In this document: one piece after another, positions 22,844 to 35,960 of the stretch | Layout: each line of letters starts with the position of its first letter | Position numbering within the stretch: the stretch's first letter is position 1 | Position numbers and translations under genes: made by a program | Source of the DNA: Crotalaria pallida | Taxonomy: Eukaryota > Streptophyta > Magnoliopsida > Fabales > Fabaceae | Reading direction: 5' to 3' | Length of the DNA stretch: 64,000 nt | NCBI GenBank assembly: GCA_037953625.1 | Contig: CM075656.1 | Coordinates: 74,791,001-74,855,000, forward strand | The notes under the pieces: generated by a model | Told to the model about the DNA's origin: nothing | Seen by the model: only the letters and a program-made list of their open reading frames with translations | The model's database searches: none

Positions 22844-24434
22844 ATCATCGTACACAATGCCACTAAAATTAGAATAATACAAAAAAATAATTTAAAAAAA
22901 AGGACTGAAAGATTTACAGGATTAAAAGGATTATATGCACATGTTTTAATATCTCGAGGATAAAAAAAAAGTATAACGACCGATTACAAAAGTATAACGA
23001 CCGATTAAAATCATATTTAAGCCAATTTACATACCTATCAGACTACCCTTAGAATTTAGAGAAGGATACCTATTATGTGAAGTTAACAACAGCACTAACA
23101 TAATACAATCTCAATAAATTGATGCACAAACTCTGACGTGTATCTTCATAAGTTTCTCTATTTGATATATTGACTAAAATTAAAAGATAAAACCTCTACG
23201 GACAAACAAAAGCTTCAATCAAAGAACCCACTTCCGCTTCAGACCTTGCTTCCACCTTAAAACGCATCTGCTTCCTAACCAAGGAAGATAACAATAAATG
23301 TTAACTCATGTCACTCACATCTCGAACAAAAGAAAATGTATAATCATTGTTAATTCATGTCACTCAAAATTTTTAATCAATTCTGCAAATATTAAAACCA
23401 CTCCACCAATCATCACATATATGGCAGAAAACTCATATAAAAAGCCAAGCCTTGAAGATAAATCAATCCCTAAGCAATTTGGACGTCTCTATAAACTTGG
23501 AATTAAAAGCATATGTATGACATATTAAACAAAAACTTGGTAATTTTGAAGGATCACAATTTAGTCAAAAGCGAATTAGTTGAGCAGATAAAGACTACAC
23601 TTAATGCAAGTGCTTAACGACATCATTCAATCTCAATTCTGCACTTTGAGACTGAAGCAGTGGACAAAAAGTTAGAAAAAAAACCAAATGAAAAGGAGGC
23701 TTGATATTTTGACCATGAAAAGGAGACTTGAAGACACTATTATAAATAGGGACAAAATAAAAGTGTTAAGAGAGTCTTATAATTAGGGACGGAGGGAGTA
23801 GTATACTAATGATTTTTAAAAGTATTAATATAAGCAGCTACCTACCTTGTAATTGTAGGATGAGGATGAGTTGGAAATTCTGGAACTCTGGGATTGAAAA
23901 AGAATGAATGAATGGTTTGAAATCACATAGATACAATAATCAATCAATGGGAGATTTTAAAAATAGGAACATGTGGGTGTGGGTTGGTGTGGTGATCTTC
24001 TTCTTCACCGGATACAACTTGGGCCCAAGAGGATCTGGATCGTTCATTAGCTCCTCAATAATCCAAAAATCTGGCAAGTGAATTTAAAATGTATATTTGA
24101 TATCAAATTAAATTAAACTGGATGTAGTAAACTTAATATGAACATTTTCTGCAGCAAAGACATAAAAGTATTCTTACATGACATCACCTTAGGATTCTGC
24201 ATTGCAAGCTTTGTTCTTTCCTTGATTTAATCTACAAATCAGATCCAAATCAAATCAAATTCCACAAAACAGATCAACAACAATGGAGTTCAAAACAAAT
24301 TCCAGAAATCCAAATCAACAAAAATCTACAAAAATGCAATAAAAAATCGAAAAACCATAATAAAAAAAATCGAAATATCAAAACAACACAAAAATTCCAG
24401 AAATTCAATATTTACCCAAAATTACAGCAGAAAA
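22844..24434. other. Non-coding interior of the probable Helitron
   Basis: AT-rich. A minus-strand segment near 23208-23290 reads RKQMRFKVEARSEAEVGSLI and may be a second captured exon, unrecognised. A MITE right end (GGGACGGAGGGAGTA) lies at 23786-23801. Confidence 0.35.
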
Positions 24435-24950
24435 TTGGAAAATAAAAAAAAAGAGGAGAGGAGAAATCTTGCATGCATGATCGGTGTCTTGATGATGATG
24501 GCTTGGTGGCGGATCCGCGTTGATGATGATGGTTGGTGGCGGATCGATGGAGAGTGGGTTGGTGGCTTGGTTTGCCTTTGCTTGATGATGGCGGTCGTGG
24601 CTTGGTGGCGAGCGGCGGATCGGAGGGAGGGAGATGATGAATCAGAGGCAGCCAGGCGGATCCGAGGAAGTGAGATGATGATGGATCGGAGGGAGTCAGA
24701 CGGATCGGAGGAAGAGGGAGATGGAACGGATGGAGGGAGAAGGAACCGAGGGAGTGAAATGATATGGAGTGAGGCAGTGATGAGGGAGTGAGGCAGTGAG
24801 ACAGATCAGAGTCAGAAGAGATGGAACGGAGGGAGGGAGATGGATCGTAGGTAGGAGGGAGAAGAAGTGAAATGAGAGTGAAATGAGGGCCGAGATGGAA
24901 CCGAGGGAGTGAAATGAGGAAGAAGGAAAGGTGTTATTATTTTTTTAATA
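24435..24950. repeat. GC-richer low-complexity block of GGATCGGAGGGAG-like repeats
   Basis: Degenerate purine-rich repeats of the type GATCGGAGGGAGTGAGATGA. Open frames on either strand are compositional. It stands out from the AT-rich surroundings and lies near the proposed Helitron 5' end. Confidence 0.6.
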
Positions 24951-25244
24951 GCAAATGATGATACCGTGGTGTAGGGAGTGCCTACAAATAGAGGCAATGA
25001 TAACTAAAATGATAGGTAAGAAGGGGGCAAAAATTAGATATAACATGGGCAACCACAAAAAGGTATGCATTAAGGCTATTTCAGTAAATTGCGCAAATAA
25101 AATATGCTATGCTATGAAGGCTATAAGCTTGAGAACGTACCAAGGAAGGCAGAGGCGTGAAGCTCAGCATGTGGAGAAATCCTAGTGGAAATGAACAGTC
25201 CAAAAGGCGCCTGAAACCAACTTCTCTTTTGTATGTTGTATAGA

Positions 25245-25668
25245 TTTCTAAAATTTTGAGAATGAGTTTATTGTAAAAAATTGTCTTTAAAATCCTTTTA
25301 ATTTTGTTTATTTGTAATAATTTTTTTGCTAAATATTTTTTATTTCATTTAAAAAGAGTGCTTTGTGCAAGACTTAGTGGTATTTTTTATAATTTTTTTC
25401 ATGCTGAGTTGTTGTAAATTTTTATTTCTAACAAATAAAATGAAAAATTATTTTTGTCTCTAATTAAAATAATGTGATGAAAGTGAATTGTCTAGATGAT
25501 GTTATGAGAAACGAAGAAATATAAAAAATGTGACACATAATCTAATTTCAAAAGAATACGATGTGATATAATGTAAAACAAATTATATTCATTTCCTTTG
25601 TTATTGATATTGTGATATTAAATGATGAAATATGAAAAAAAAAAGAGGATAAAGTGTAATATATAGGA
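25245..25668. other. AT-rich intergenic DNA
   Basis: Nothing recognised between the proposed Helitron end and the short MULE. Confidence 0.5.
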
Positions 25669-26181
25669 GGCTTAATTATGTCACAAGTCCCTGAAGTTTG
25701 GGGTACTTTTGTCAGATACCCTTATTCTTATTTTTTCAATGTCTGACTCCCCGAAGTTACTTCTGGGTTTGTCAAATACCCCTACTACTAATAATTTTGA
25801 CCAATTTTGGTTACCTGTAATATCGGAATCCCGATCAGACGCAGGAGGTTAGACACGTGGTGCCCCGTGCGCCGCGAAGATCCTTTTTTTCTTTAAATTA
25901 AAAAACTAAATTACTTAATATTTTTATATTTTTAATTAAATAAAAAAAGAAAAGAAAAGATAGAAGAGAGTGGTCATCTTCGCCCACGTGACACCACATG
26001 ACCAACCTCGTGCGTCTGACCAGAATTCCATGTTACGTGTTAGGAAAATTGCTCAGAATTGATAGTAGAGGTATATGACAAACCCAGAAGTAACTTCGAG
26101 GAGTCAGACATTCACAAAATAAGAATAAGAGTATCTGACAAAAGTACCCTAAACTTCAGAGACTTCTGTCATAATTAAGCC
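25669..26181. mobile_element. Short non-autonomous MULE
   Basis: Inverted ends begin GGCTTAATTATG and extend for roughly 130 bp with mismatches. A perfect 9-bp duplication TATATAGGA flanks it (25660-25668, 26182-26190). The centre has a second inverted pair around CCACGTG and GCGAAGAT. A diverged relative lies at 34144-36894. Confidence 0.87.
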
Positions 26182-26190
26182 TATATAGGA

Positions 26191-27167
26191 TTTATTGCCC
26201 AAATAAAACAATAGTGTTTCTCCTATCCTATAGCAAAAGAGCGAGTTTCGATGTTGTCGAACGGTTAGCCAATAAAAATACGCTATCTCATGTAATTAGT
26301 CATATCATCATATTCACTATTATTACATAATCAAATTTTAATTTTTTCGTTTTAGTCCTTCATATTTTAATTAATTTAATCAATTTAAATCAAATAAAAA
26401 ATTTTCTTTTTTATTTAAAAAATTAAAATAAAAAAATAGGATTTAATTTGTTTCTCCATCTTTCATCACCAACTCGTTCTCCTTATACGTAATAGCGTTC
26501 ATCACCAATTGTGCTCGACTTTGTTGGTAAATGAAGTATCATTTAAATAACAAATATGTCATTTCTATTTTACAAAATAACATATACGAGTGAATACATA
26601 ATTATTTTATTGGTCTTACTATCAAGTATCTTTAGGACATTTGTTAAGGTTATTAGACATGGAATATTAATCCTATGTCTATGTTATTGTTTCTCTCGAA
26701 AATCTCAAAAACCATATTTTTCAATTAATTTTTTAGAAAATAATGTATGCACCGACAGTTTTTACACCGTCAACATACTATTCACCATTGATTAGCTAGT
26801 TATGATTGACTTATAAATAAAAGTAATGCATATTGATGACCATTTATGCATGGATAATATAGAAAACTTTACAATATCAAAAATTACAAATATTAAACTC
26901 TTAATTTTTTACTACTTATAGTTTCTTACCAACTACCCTTGGAATTAGGACTTGGAGAATGTGGCATTATTTTTGAGTTGTTTGGTGTGTTGCTTTAGGA
27001 ACCATGAGATGAATCCAACGTTACACAAAATTTTGACTGCACCACTAACTGCACAAGTGGTGAAGTCAGACGATCTGCACCATGCCACCATAATCACCAA
27101 CGCCGGTCCTCTCATCTCTGTTCTCTCTCGTCCCTTCTCTCCCTCATCTTCGTTCTCTCGGTGACCG
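26191..27167 (+). other. Upstream region of the DAP epimerase gene
   Basis: Promoter and 5' untranslated region are expected in the right half. A segment with TGCACCGACAGTTTTTACAC near 26749 resembles a short element also seen near 49400. I cannot place the transcription start. Confidence 0.4.
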
Positions 27168-30100
27168 ATGGCCATAACCGCCACCATCTCCGTTCCTCTT
27201 ACATCCCCCACGCGCCGCTCTCTCACCTCCTTCTCCTCCGTCAATTTTCGTCAATCCAACTTCCCCACACTTCCACCCAATTTCAAATCCCCAAATCATA
27301 GCATCGCTGCTTCTGCTTCTTTTTCCATGAGCATTGACGCTCCCGTCAAAACCGCCCCTCTTCCTTTCTTCCTCGATCGCAGAGACACTCCCTTTCTCCA
27401 CTTCGCCAAGTATCACGGCCTCGGAAACGACTTCGTTTTGGTAACCTCCTTCATCTTCTTCACCTTTTTTATTTTTTTTATTTTTTTATTAATATTTTAA
27501 GCTGTCATTTTTGGCTTACTCTTTATATTTTTGTTTTGCATTGTTTTAAATATTGTTGTATGAGTGGTTTCAAATAGGTTGATAATAGAGACTCTACTGA
27601 GCCCAAGATAAGTCCTGAGAAAGCTATTCATATTTGTGACCGCAACTTTGGTGTTGGTGCTGATGGAGTTATCTTCGTTTTACCTGGAACCAATGGCACT
27701 GACTATACTATGAGGATTTTTAACTCTGATGGTAGTGAGCCCGAGGTAAATTCCTTTTTACCAATGAAGTAATATTGATTCATGCCGTGGTGTTGAATTC
27801 GATGGACCACTTTTATTATCGTTTGGAAGTTCACTTGTTTCCTTGATTGTCTCTTTTTTAACTAGATGTGTGGCAATGGAATCAGATGTTTCACCAAATT
27901 TGTTTCCCAGCTTGAAAATTTACACGGGACGCATAGGTATGGTCATTATCTAGTGCTTCCTTCTAAAAGTTTTATGGCCATTGTATGTATCTGAGTGTTC
28001 ATGTTTGCGTTCGGTGTCTATATCTGCTTTCATGCTTTGTATTTTGGTTTTGCATTCTCTTGTTTCTTATGGCTAGTTGCTGGTGATCTTATCCATCTTG
28101 GGCAATTTTCCATCTGCATTGGATATCTGTAAAGTAAGTTATCAATTTTTAGAGATAAAATTTGCGCATTAGATAATATTTAAAGGTGAAGATAATAATA
28201 AATTGATGACGATTTTAGACCATGGTCTCTTTGCTAGTGCCCCGTCAACTACTACCTTTTGATAATGAATGGCTTGTTGAAATTTCATCTGATGTTGTGT
28301 CTTTATACTTTGCAGTTTTACCATACATACCGGGGCTGGGTTGATTGTTCCTGAGGTTCTTGAGGATGGAAATGTAAGTTTTTTAGTGGATAATATGTGT
28401 ACAATTTACTTCCTGACATGTGATATGCTTTGAAGGCACCAGCTCGTGCTGCTTTTATGGCGCCTTTTAATTTACTGTTGTGAATTGTTTCAATGTTGAG
28501 AAAGAATACTGTTGTATTGGGTTCATTTCTTCTGCTTGATAAACAATGATACTATTTCAGGTCAGAGTTGATATGGGGGAACCAATTCTTAAAGCATCAG
28601 ATGTACCTACTAAGTTACCTGCTAATAAGGATCATGCTGTTGTTAAATCAGAGCTAGATGTTGACGGAACTATCTGGAACGTGACTTGTGTTAGCATGGG
28701 AAATCCACATTGTGTAACTTTCAGTGGAAAAGGATTCGAGGTATGTAATGTTGACATATAATGGGCGCAGCATGTTTCAACTTCCTTTTTTTTTTTTAAT
28801 AATATTATAACACATTCTGGATCTATTCAATGAAATGAAACACTGTGCGAGTAGGCAGAAAAGACACTGTCAATGATCACTAATGAGATATTATATAAAA
28901 ATACAAGGTCATTCACTCATACAATTGGATGTATGACCATTTATATCAAAACAAAAAACGGCTCCTTTAAATTTTATTACTTTTCAGTTTTCACGGCATT
29001 TGTTTTCCCAGCACATTTTTAAATGAGAGTTTAATCTGTCTTATGGCAGTGTTACTGAAACTTGACATCTTTCCACTTTTGGCTACATATGTCACATCTG
29101 TTTTAATCCTTGTTGAAACAGAATTTGTTTGTTGATGAGTTGAAGCTAGCAGAAATTGGCCCAAAATTTGAACATCATGAGGTGTTCCCAGCACGAACTA
29201 ACACAGGTCAGATTTGTCTATTTCTATTTCTTTAGAATATGGTCTTCAACTTTTGTTATGATGTTTATCATGTGCCCATCCTCTCAACCTTTTATTTCTA
29301 TCACTTGTACTTTTTGTGTGTTGCTTGATGATAGCGATTTACATGAACACAGCTGAGGCGGCAACTTACTGATTTGTAACCATTCTTAACTTAATGCTTG
29401 AGAACATGATGCAGTTGTTATCTTTTTTGGGACTTGTTTAGACTGTATGTCTAGCTTTGGTTGGGGGAGTGAGTGGTCCTGTGTTTTTGCAGAGCCTACA
29501 ATCTCCAGTTGTTTCTAGCTTTGATGCATTATTCCTTGTGCTCAATCCAAATTGCCAAATGCTTGTAGTGAGATTATCAGTCTAATCTTGTTGCATTTCG
29601 TAATGGTGTGCCTCATGTGTTTTAATTTGCAGAGTTTGTGCAAGTTCTTTCTGATTCTCACCTGAAGATGCGTGTTTGGGAGCGTGGAGCAGGTTAGAAC
29701 ATCTAATATGCAAGCAGTGTCTTAGTAGCGTTGTGTTTGTGATTATGGTGAATTCAAGGTGTCTTAGACTTTTGTATATGAGAGTTCATTGTTTTGTTGT
29801 TTTTTCTTTCAACTGTTTATGTGCAGGTGCAACTCTAGCCTGCGGAACTGGAGCTTGTGCTACTGTTATTGCAGCAGTTCTTGAGGGTCGTGCCCAGAGG
29901 GTAAGAACTTTGCTACTTTGCTTTTATAGTTTTAACAATGTGAAAACTATTTTTCTTTTCGGGTAATAAAAGTTTAATAAATGTGATCGTCATGGTGCAT
30001 GGTTTAACCCTCCTTTCTTCAAAACTTGTACAATCACAACTTCTTCATAACAAATCCTTTTGAAAAGCAAACTCATTAATTTTGATTCCATGAAACTGTA

Positions 30101-30370
30101 GATTTATAAAATAAACAATAAAAATAACCAATTCTATTGTTTGAACTTTTTTTTTTTGGTGATAACTATTGTTTGAACTTTGAATATGAATATGATGGAA
30201 ATACTTCCTCGTTGCCATCATTTTCTAAAATGTTAATTGTCAAATTGGTGCAGAACTGCACGGTTGAGCTGCCTGGAGGGCCTCTGCAGATTGAGTGGAG
30301 GGAGGAAGATAATCATGTCTATATGACAGGCTCGGCAGATCTAGTTTTTTATGGATCTTTACCCCTTTGA
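27168..30370 (+). CDS. DAPF: Diaminopimelate epimerase, plastid-targeted, nine exons
   Basis: Exons 27168-27440, 27578-27745, 27866-27936, 28316-28373, 28561-28740, 29122-29206, 29633-29692, 29827-29900 and 30254-30370 join in frame with GT-AG introns to 361 residues, the usual length of the plant enzyme. It interconverts LL- and meso-diaminopimelate, the step before decarboxylation to lysine, in the plastid. Residues 1 to about 60 are Ser/Thr/Pro-rich, as in a transit peptide. The mature part starts FAKYHGLGNDFVLVDNRD. Both catalytic cysteines are present: Cys149 in MCGNGIRC and Cys304 in ATLACGTGACAT. FGVGADGVIF, MRIFNSDGSEPEMCGNG and SMGNPHC are further family signatures. All splice sites look normal and the gene appears intact. 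Confidence 0.96.
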
Positions 30371-32877
30371 TATGTTGCCTCGAATTTTGTTAAAGCTAGT
30401 GCTTGTATGAATTATGAATTGTTCAATAACAATAGCTCTCTATGTAGAGGTGGATTTTCATCATGTTTGGTGAAGCGTATTTTCTTGTATTAGCAACTTA
30501 TTTTCCAAAATCTTAACTATGTTTGGTAATTTTCAGAAAATAATCTTCAACTGTATTCCAAGCAAAAAACAATTGAAGTTTTTTTTTTTCTTCTCATAAG
30601 CTTCCATTTGAAGCTTTAAGGCTTTATTTGGCAAAATTATATTATAGTTATGGCTTCTAATTTATAGTTGTAAGTATGTAGTATATAGCTGTAAAGCTAT
30701 TGCAGCTTATAGCTGTAAAGCCATTAAATTAGAAATTTCTGCAAAATTAATTGTGAAACTAATTGAAATTTGTTAAATGACTTAAAAGGATATGTAATAT
30801 TTATTTGTTTGTATGTTTTTATTTAATGTACTTCATTTATTGGAAGTGAATAAGTATTTTGGAAAGTTATTTCAAGTAATTTTTTATTAACTAGCTTTCA
30901 AAAGCTTCAAACTCCACTTTTAAAAGTTACAAGCGCAATGATTCTACTAATTTATTAACCAAATTTAAAAAAATTACAAGCTCATGTTTTATTTAAACAG
31001 TGCCTAAAATGATTCTTTGTAGGATTATTTAACTTTCAATTGTTTCCTCCATTGGACCCATCACATTTTAACTGCCAAATATATATTATTCATTCATTCA
31101 AATAATTTTATTAATATTTTTTTAATTATTGTATATAAGCGATTTGTTTTTTACAACATAAAATTTATAAACAAAAAATATTATGTTAAAATTATTTTTC
31201 TACAAACATGAATGGATTTAAATTATGGTTCATAATTATAATTAGGATATTGCTAACGAGTGCATTAAGAGTTCTCTTTAAGTAATTAATAAAAAAACAA
31301 CAATCTATTGAAAATATACACATAAAGTTGATCAATTTATTGAATACAACATTTTCCAATAATATTTTTCTTATAATTATTATAATCTAATTTTTTTCAG
31401 TTATACCAAAAGATTAGAGGAGAATCTTTTTTTATAATTTTCTAATGCTGGTACACATTCAGGTGAATCAAAAGATGATCCGTACACTAACAACTAGTAA
31501 TGTGTTGGTTCTTAAAAACACCCTAATGAAGGACAGAAGGAACTTCACATGGTGAAGGTGGGAGTCAATTATTGGCGAATATCTAATTCCACACTTGATG
31601 ACTCTGCCACTGACTTGAGGTAAGAGTTAAGCATTTTATTTATGTAGAGATTTTTAATTGATGGTATACTTGGACCAATTGGCTTCAATGCAGGATTTGG
31701 TATGCTGATTGACTAGATGATTTGAAAGTTACTTGTTTAGTAAACTGCATGAAGTATATATAATGATGGGGCAAGTAAAACACCGCATAAGTACCAAATT
31801 CACAAGCATATTTGGTGATTTAATTGTTGAGAATGTCCTTTTTCTCTTTGAGCTACATTTCCATTTTCCTCTTCTTAGTTCTCTTATGTTAAAAAATTGT
31901 TGAGCTGGAAGTATAGTACTTCATATGGATATCCTTAAAATCATCAATAAATTAAAAGAGGGCTAATCCTTTAGTTTTCTCCCAACATGGCTGCCAAGAG
32001 TCCAGTGTGACATTGGATACCAAGAGTCCTATACCAAAACAATAGTATGTGAAATCCATTGATATTTATTTTCACATTTGAATTTTTGTTGCATTAATAA
32101 GAGAGGATTGAAATAACATCAAAATTTTAGTGAGAAAACTTTGTTACACTGCATAGCAATTAAACTTCTAGCACAATAAAGTGAGTGGATAGAATTTAAT
32201 TTAGTCAACAACAAATCTTGTATTTGTGCTGATGTGGTGTTTGAACCTTTGTACTTTGGGAGGCACCCCTATTACCTTAAATGGTAATTATATTTGTGAT
32301 GACCGAAGGAAGCTAAGTGCTTATAGGGCATCGTAGTTTATATGTTTGCTTTTATTGATTTGAAAAAAAAAAATGAATTACGTATACTACAAACACTCAC
32401 TTTTAGTTATCACAAGGATAATTGCCGTTTAACATGGGTGCGCGGTTCACATATTTTTCTCTTATTTTCGTCTTAAGCTACTTCCGATTTTGCACAAATA
32501 GCATTGTTAAGGCAAATTATCCCACCTGTGATCATAGCTTCCTGTTTGGCTGATTTTTATGCATATAATTTTTTTTATGTATATAAAAAAATAGTTAACC
32601 AAAAGTGAAAATAATACCATTGAGCTTAACATACTGTAAATTGTAATGCAAACACCAAAGTCTAATAGCTATACCTAATTACAGAAACTTGTGAAACTAT
32701 TAACTGAACATCTCAGAATCAAATGAAAGTAAAAATTGACAAACAAACGAGGGGCTAAACTAGAAACAACAGACGACACAAACTTTAGGAAACAAGAGAC
32801 ATAACATGTAAATACCTAAGCATCAAAGGAAATGATCATCCGACATTTTTTTTTCTTGAACAAGTGTGAGAATATCA
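30371..32877. other. Intergenic region between two 3' ends
   Basis: DAP epimerase and the DUF7086 gene converge here. A possible small element spans about 30619-31008, with GGCTTTATTTGGCAAAA on the left and TTTAAACAGTGCCT on the right, but I could not find a clean target duplication. The rest shows nothing recognisable. Confidence 0.4.
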
Positions 32878-33642
32878 TTACTCGTCAGGCTTCAATTGTT
32901 TGTACAAACCCAAATAAGTGAGATATACTAATCGATCTTTGGCTCCGGTTCTATGATTCTTGGTGTGCTTGCAGAAATACTTCAAATATTGAAGCTTGCA
33001 GCACCCAATCATTTGACCCAAAAGCAGGAAGAGCCAATTGATTGCTTTCTTCTTGGTACTCATCACAGGCTTCAGGCTATTCTCTTGGCCACAGCGGTTA
33101 CACGTTGGGAGCACAGGGTTGATCCAAGCTTTCGGTGCTCGATCATGCATGTTGTACCAATTCTCTTCAATGAACCCCGCAACCTCTTCAAACTTCTCTT
33201 TGAGATCAAATTCAATCTCATATTGTTCCTTGCACCCGCCATTGCATTGAACTGTTCCAGTGATTGAAGTGATGTTATGTGATAACAAGTAGTCAAGGCT
33301 ATGAACGGTGGCTCGCGTTGAAGTAGCCCATCGGTATGGTGGGGTTATGGTTTCACTTTTGCCTTCCTTCATTGCCAAAACCGGTTGCCTGCGTGCAAGA
33401 ACTGCCCGAGCCGGACCGGTTTCTTGATCTTGTAATTTAAACTCTTGCTCTTTCTGCATGGCATGCTGTTGGTAATTAGGCACGAGAATTGGAGTATATG
33501 GCTCAGGTGGTTCCCAAAGGTGGGTTTTTGGGAGTGGTGGTGTTAGTGTATACTGATTTGGTTGCAGTTGCGGTTGTGGTTGTGATAGTGAAAGTGAAAG
33601 GTCTAGGTTAAGCAATGGATCATGATTTTCTCCACTATTCAT
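32878..33642 (-). CDS. DUF7086 family protein, single exon
   Basis: An intact 254-codon frame. The N-terminus NHDPLLNLDLSLSLSQPQPQ contains an LxLxL run like an EAR repression motif, followed by a Pro/Gln-rich stretch. Residues about 105-250 form the conserved domain: YRWATSTRATVHSLDYLLSH, GTVQCNGGCKEQYEIEFDL, the Cys pair CNRCGQENSLKP, INWLFLLLGQMIGCCKLQYL and KYFCKHTKNHRTGAKDRLVY. The clustered CxxC and later Cys/His residues suggest metal binding, but this is inference. Function is unknown to me. A truncated copy with the same upstream flank lies at 38904-39345. Confidence 0.85.
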   Translation of the reverse strand: MNSGENHDPLLNLDLSLSLSQPQPQLQPNQYTLTPPLPKTHLWEPPEPYTPILVPNYQQHAMQKEQEFKLQDQETGPARAVLARRQPVLAMKEGKSETITPPYRWATSTRATVHSLDYLLSHNITSITGTVQCNGGCKEQYEIEFDLKEKFEEVAGFIEENWYNMHDRAPKAWINPVLPTCNRCGQENSLKPVMSTKKKAINWLFLLLGQMIGCCKLQYLKYFCKHTKNHRTGAKDRLVYLTYLGLYKQLKPDE

Positions 33643-34143
33643 GATTGATTGAGTTCAGTTGAGATTACAAGGAGGAAAGGGAAGAAATTGAGAATGACGA
33701 AGCTGGATTGAAAAGGTTAAGGGAGAACTAAATGGAGGGAGACAGGAGACTAAGTGGTTTTAGTAACTGCTTTTGATAAGTTATGGAGAGGAAAACAAGG
33801 AATAGTATCAGACTTATTCAAACTAGTGAAGTTAAATTCAAACTCAAACCTGTCGTATGCTAAGTGATAAATTCTCATTTGAAGTCCATGGATAATCACC
33901 CGCCAATAAAGGGATGGTAAATGAAGTCCTAACCTGGCCTCACTCTATTTTTATTTAAAAGAAATATAAATAGAGCAAGATTTTTTTATTTTTAAAAATT
34001 ATCATAGGTTAGAGATTGATCATAGCGGAGAATTCAAAATTGATTTACTTCACAATTCATTAAAAAAAAAAAAAAAGAAGAAGATTGACTTGCTTGAAAA
34101 CTTGTAACTCCTTTGTGCGAAAAACTTGCATAAATAAAATTAA
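33643..34143 (-). other. Promoter side of the DUF7086 gene
   Basis: The first 220 bp (33643-33860) recur next to the truncated copy at 39129-39345, so the duplication included upstream sequence. No TATA box can be set with confidence. Confidence 0.5.
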
Positions 34144-35097
34144 TGTTTAATTATATTTTTAGTTCTATTGTTTTTTAATGTCTGACTCCTTGAACTAAGT
34201 TTAGTCATATGGTGTTACTAGCTCTCATCCCGTGCAATGCACGGGTTGTTGATATTAAATTTTTTATATTAAATATTTTAAATTAAAGATTATTATTATT
34301 TTCATATAAAGTAAATATTATTTTTAAACAATAACAAAAATAATTATAAAAAAATTATTCAATATACTTTATTATGATAAATAAAAAATTATTATTATTA
34401 TTTTGATTTTTTTTGTTTTTGATAGTATTATGAGAATAATTAATGATAAATCATAATATCCCTTATTTCATTGGACATGAATTCATTGGAAGATAATGAC
34501 AGTTCATTTTTTAATATTATATTTATTTATGTATAGATCAATATTAAATTAATGTATTTCTTATTTGGTTGATCGATAATTAGCATGTTTTATTAATTAG
34601 AGTGAAATCAAAATTAAACTTTTTTATTTTTATCCTGTGCAATGCACGAATTATTAATATTTTAATATTTTAAAGTAAAGACTATTATTAAACAACAATA
34701 AAAAATGAGGTTGTTGAAAAGTTTTGTACTTCCTTATATAAATAAAAAATAACATTTTTTATCTGAGATTTTCCTTATTTATTCAATAGATAAATTAACA
34801 TTTTTTTACATGATTATAAACTTTATTATGATGAATCAAAAGTAAATAAGAATTAGATATTCCTTATTTATTTCATAGATAAATTAATATTTTTATATGA
34901 TTATCAACTTTATTATGATAATTAAAAACAAATCAGAATTAAATATTTTGATCTTTTTTGTTTAATGGTATTATGAGAAAATTTAAGGATAAATTGGAAT
35001 ATCCACTATTTTCTAGAACATGAAGACGACATTGAAATTGTTATTTTTGACTATCTTAGTTAACACATTGCACTTTATTATGAATATAATGTTGGCT

Positions 35098-35124
35098 TTT
35101 ATATATATATATATATATATATAT
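35098..35124. repeat. (TA)n microsatellite
   Basis: Uninterrupted alternating TA inside the Helitron. Confidence 0.95.
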
Positions 35125-35509
35125 TTGATATTATATTTGTCTACGTATAGATGAGTATTAAATTAATGTATTTCTAATTTAGTGGATCGATGAATTAACA
35201 TGTTTTATCATGATATTATGATTAATTATTAGAGCGAAATGAAATTACACTTTTTTATATTTTTTTGTTTGATGGAATTATGATTAGATTTAAAGATAAA
35301 TCAAAATATTTTCTATTGCAGAAGACATGATAATTTAGCATATTTTAAATAATATTATCACATCTAATATGAAAAATTATATATAATTAAACCAAAATTA
35401 TACATTCTTATTTTTTTATTGGATAATATTATAAGATATTTCTTATATTTATTTGATGGATAAATTAATATTTTTTTACCATTATTATTTTTTTAATATA
35501 ATTATCACA

Positions 35510-35533
35510 TTTATTATTATTATTATTATTATT
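35510..35533. repeat. (TTA)n microsatellite
   Basis: Eight TTA/ATT units inside the Helitron. Confidence 0.9.
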
Positions 35534-35960
35534 CATATTTAAATATTTTGATCTTTTTCATCGTTTATCTCATTTCATGACAAAAACGGAAAAATATCAT
35601 AAATAAATTGAAAAACATTTTTTTTCAAATAGGCAAAAGACTCACCAAAATTATTTCTCACCGGAAAAAATCATAAATAAATCGAAAAACATTGTTGATT
35701 CAAATAGGCAAAAGACTCACCAAAATTATTTATCACAGAAATACGATCAAGGTATTTTCTTCTTAATCCTAGAAACCTTAGCCCTTCTCTTCTTTGAAAA
35801 GAGAAAAGGATCAATTATTTGCATATTCTTTCAACAAAGAATAATCAAAGTAAGTATGCATAACAACTTACCAAAATTTAAAAAAATAACAACTTACCAA
35901 GGTCATGCTCTTGTTTGAAGTAACTCATTGATGTCATTCTTCCTAAAATTAGCATTAAGC

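Larger units (their letters stand above)
5496..25244 (-). mobile_element. Probable Helitron, enlarged by nested insertions
   Basis: On the minus strand the left end reads as a Helitron 3' terminus: hairpin CCCGCGCATTGGGCGGG, a short spacer, then CTAG followed by T. The proposed 5' terminus is at 25244, reading A/TCTATACAACATACAAAAG, which fits the usual TC start next to an A/T-rich AAAAG stretch. No Rep/helicase gene is seen, so it would be non-autonomous. The 3' end is well supported; the pairing with 25244 is inference, since the interior includes an 11.4-kb Ogre element and a hAT element that hide the original size (about 7.3 kb without them). Captured-exon-like pieces and tandem repeats lie inside. 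Confidence 0.45.

Noticed and set aside
24435..24997. 118-codon and opposite-strand frames
   Set aside because: Purine-rich low-complexity repeats give open frames on both strands without protein-like content.
32953..33267. Plus-strand frames opposite the DUF7086 gene
   Set aside because: Shadows of the minus-strand coding sequence.
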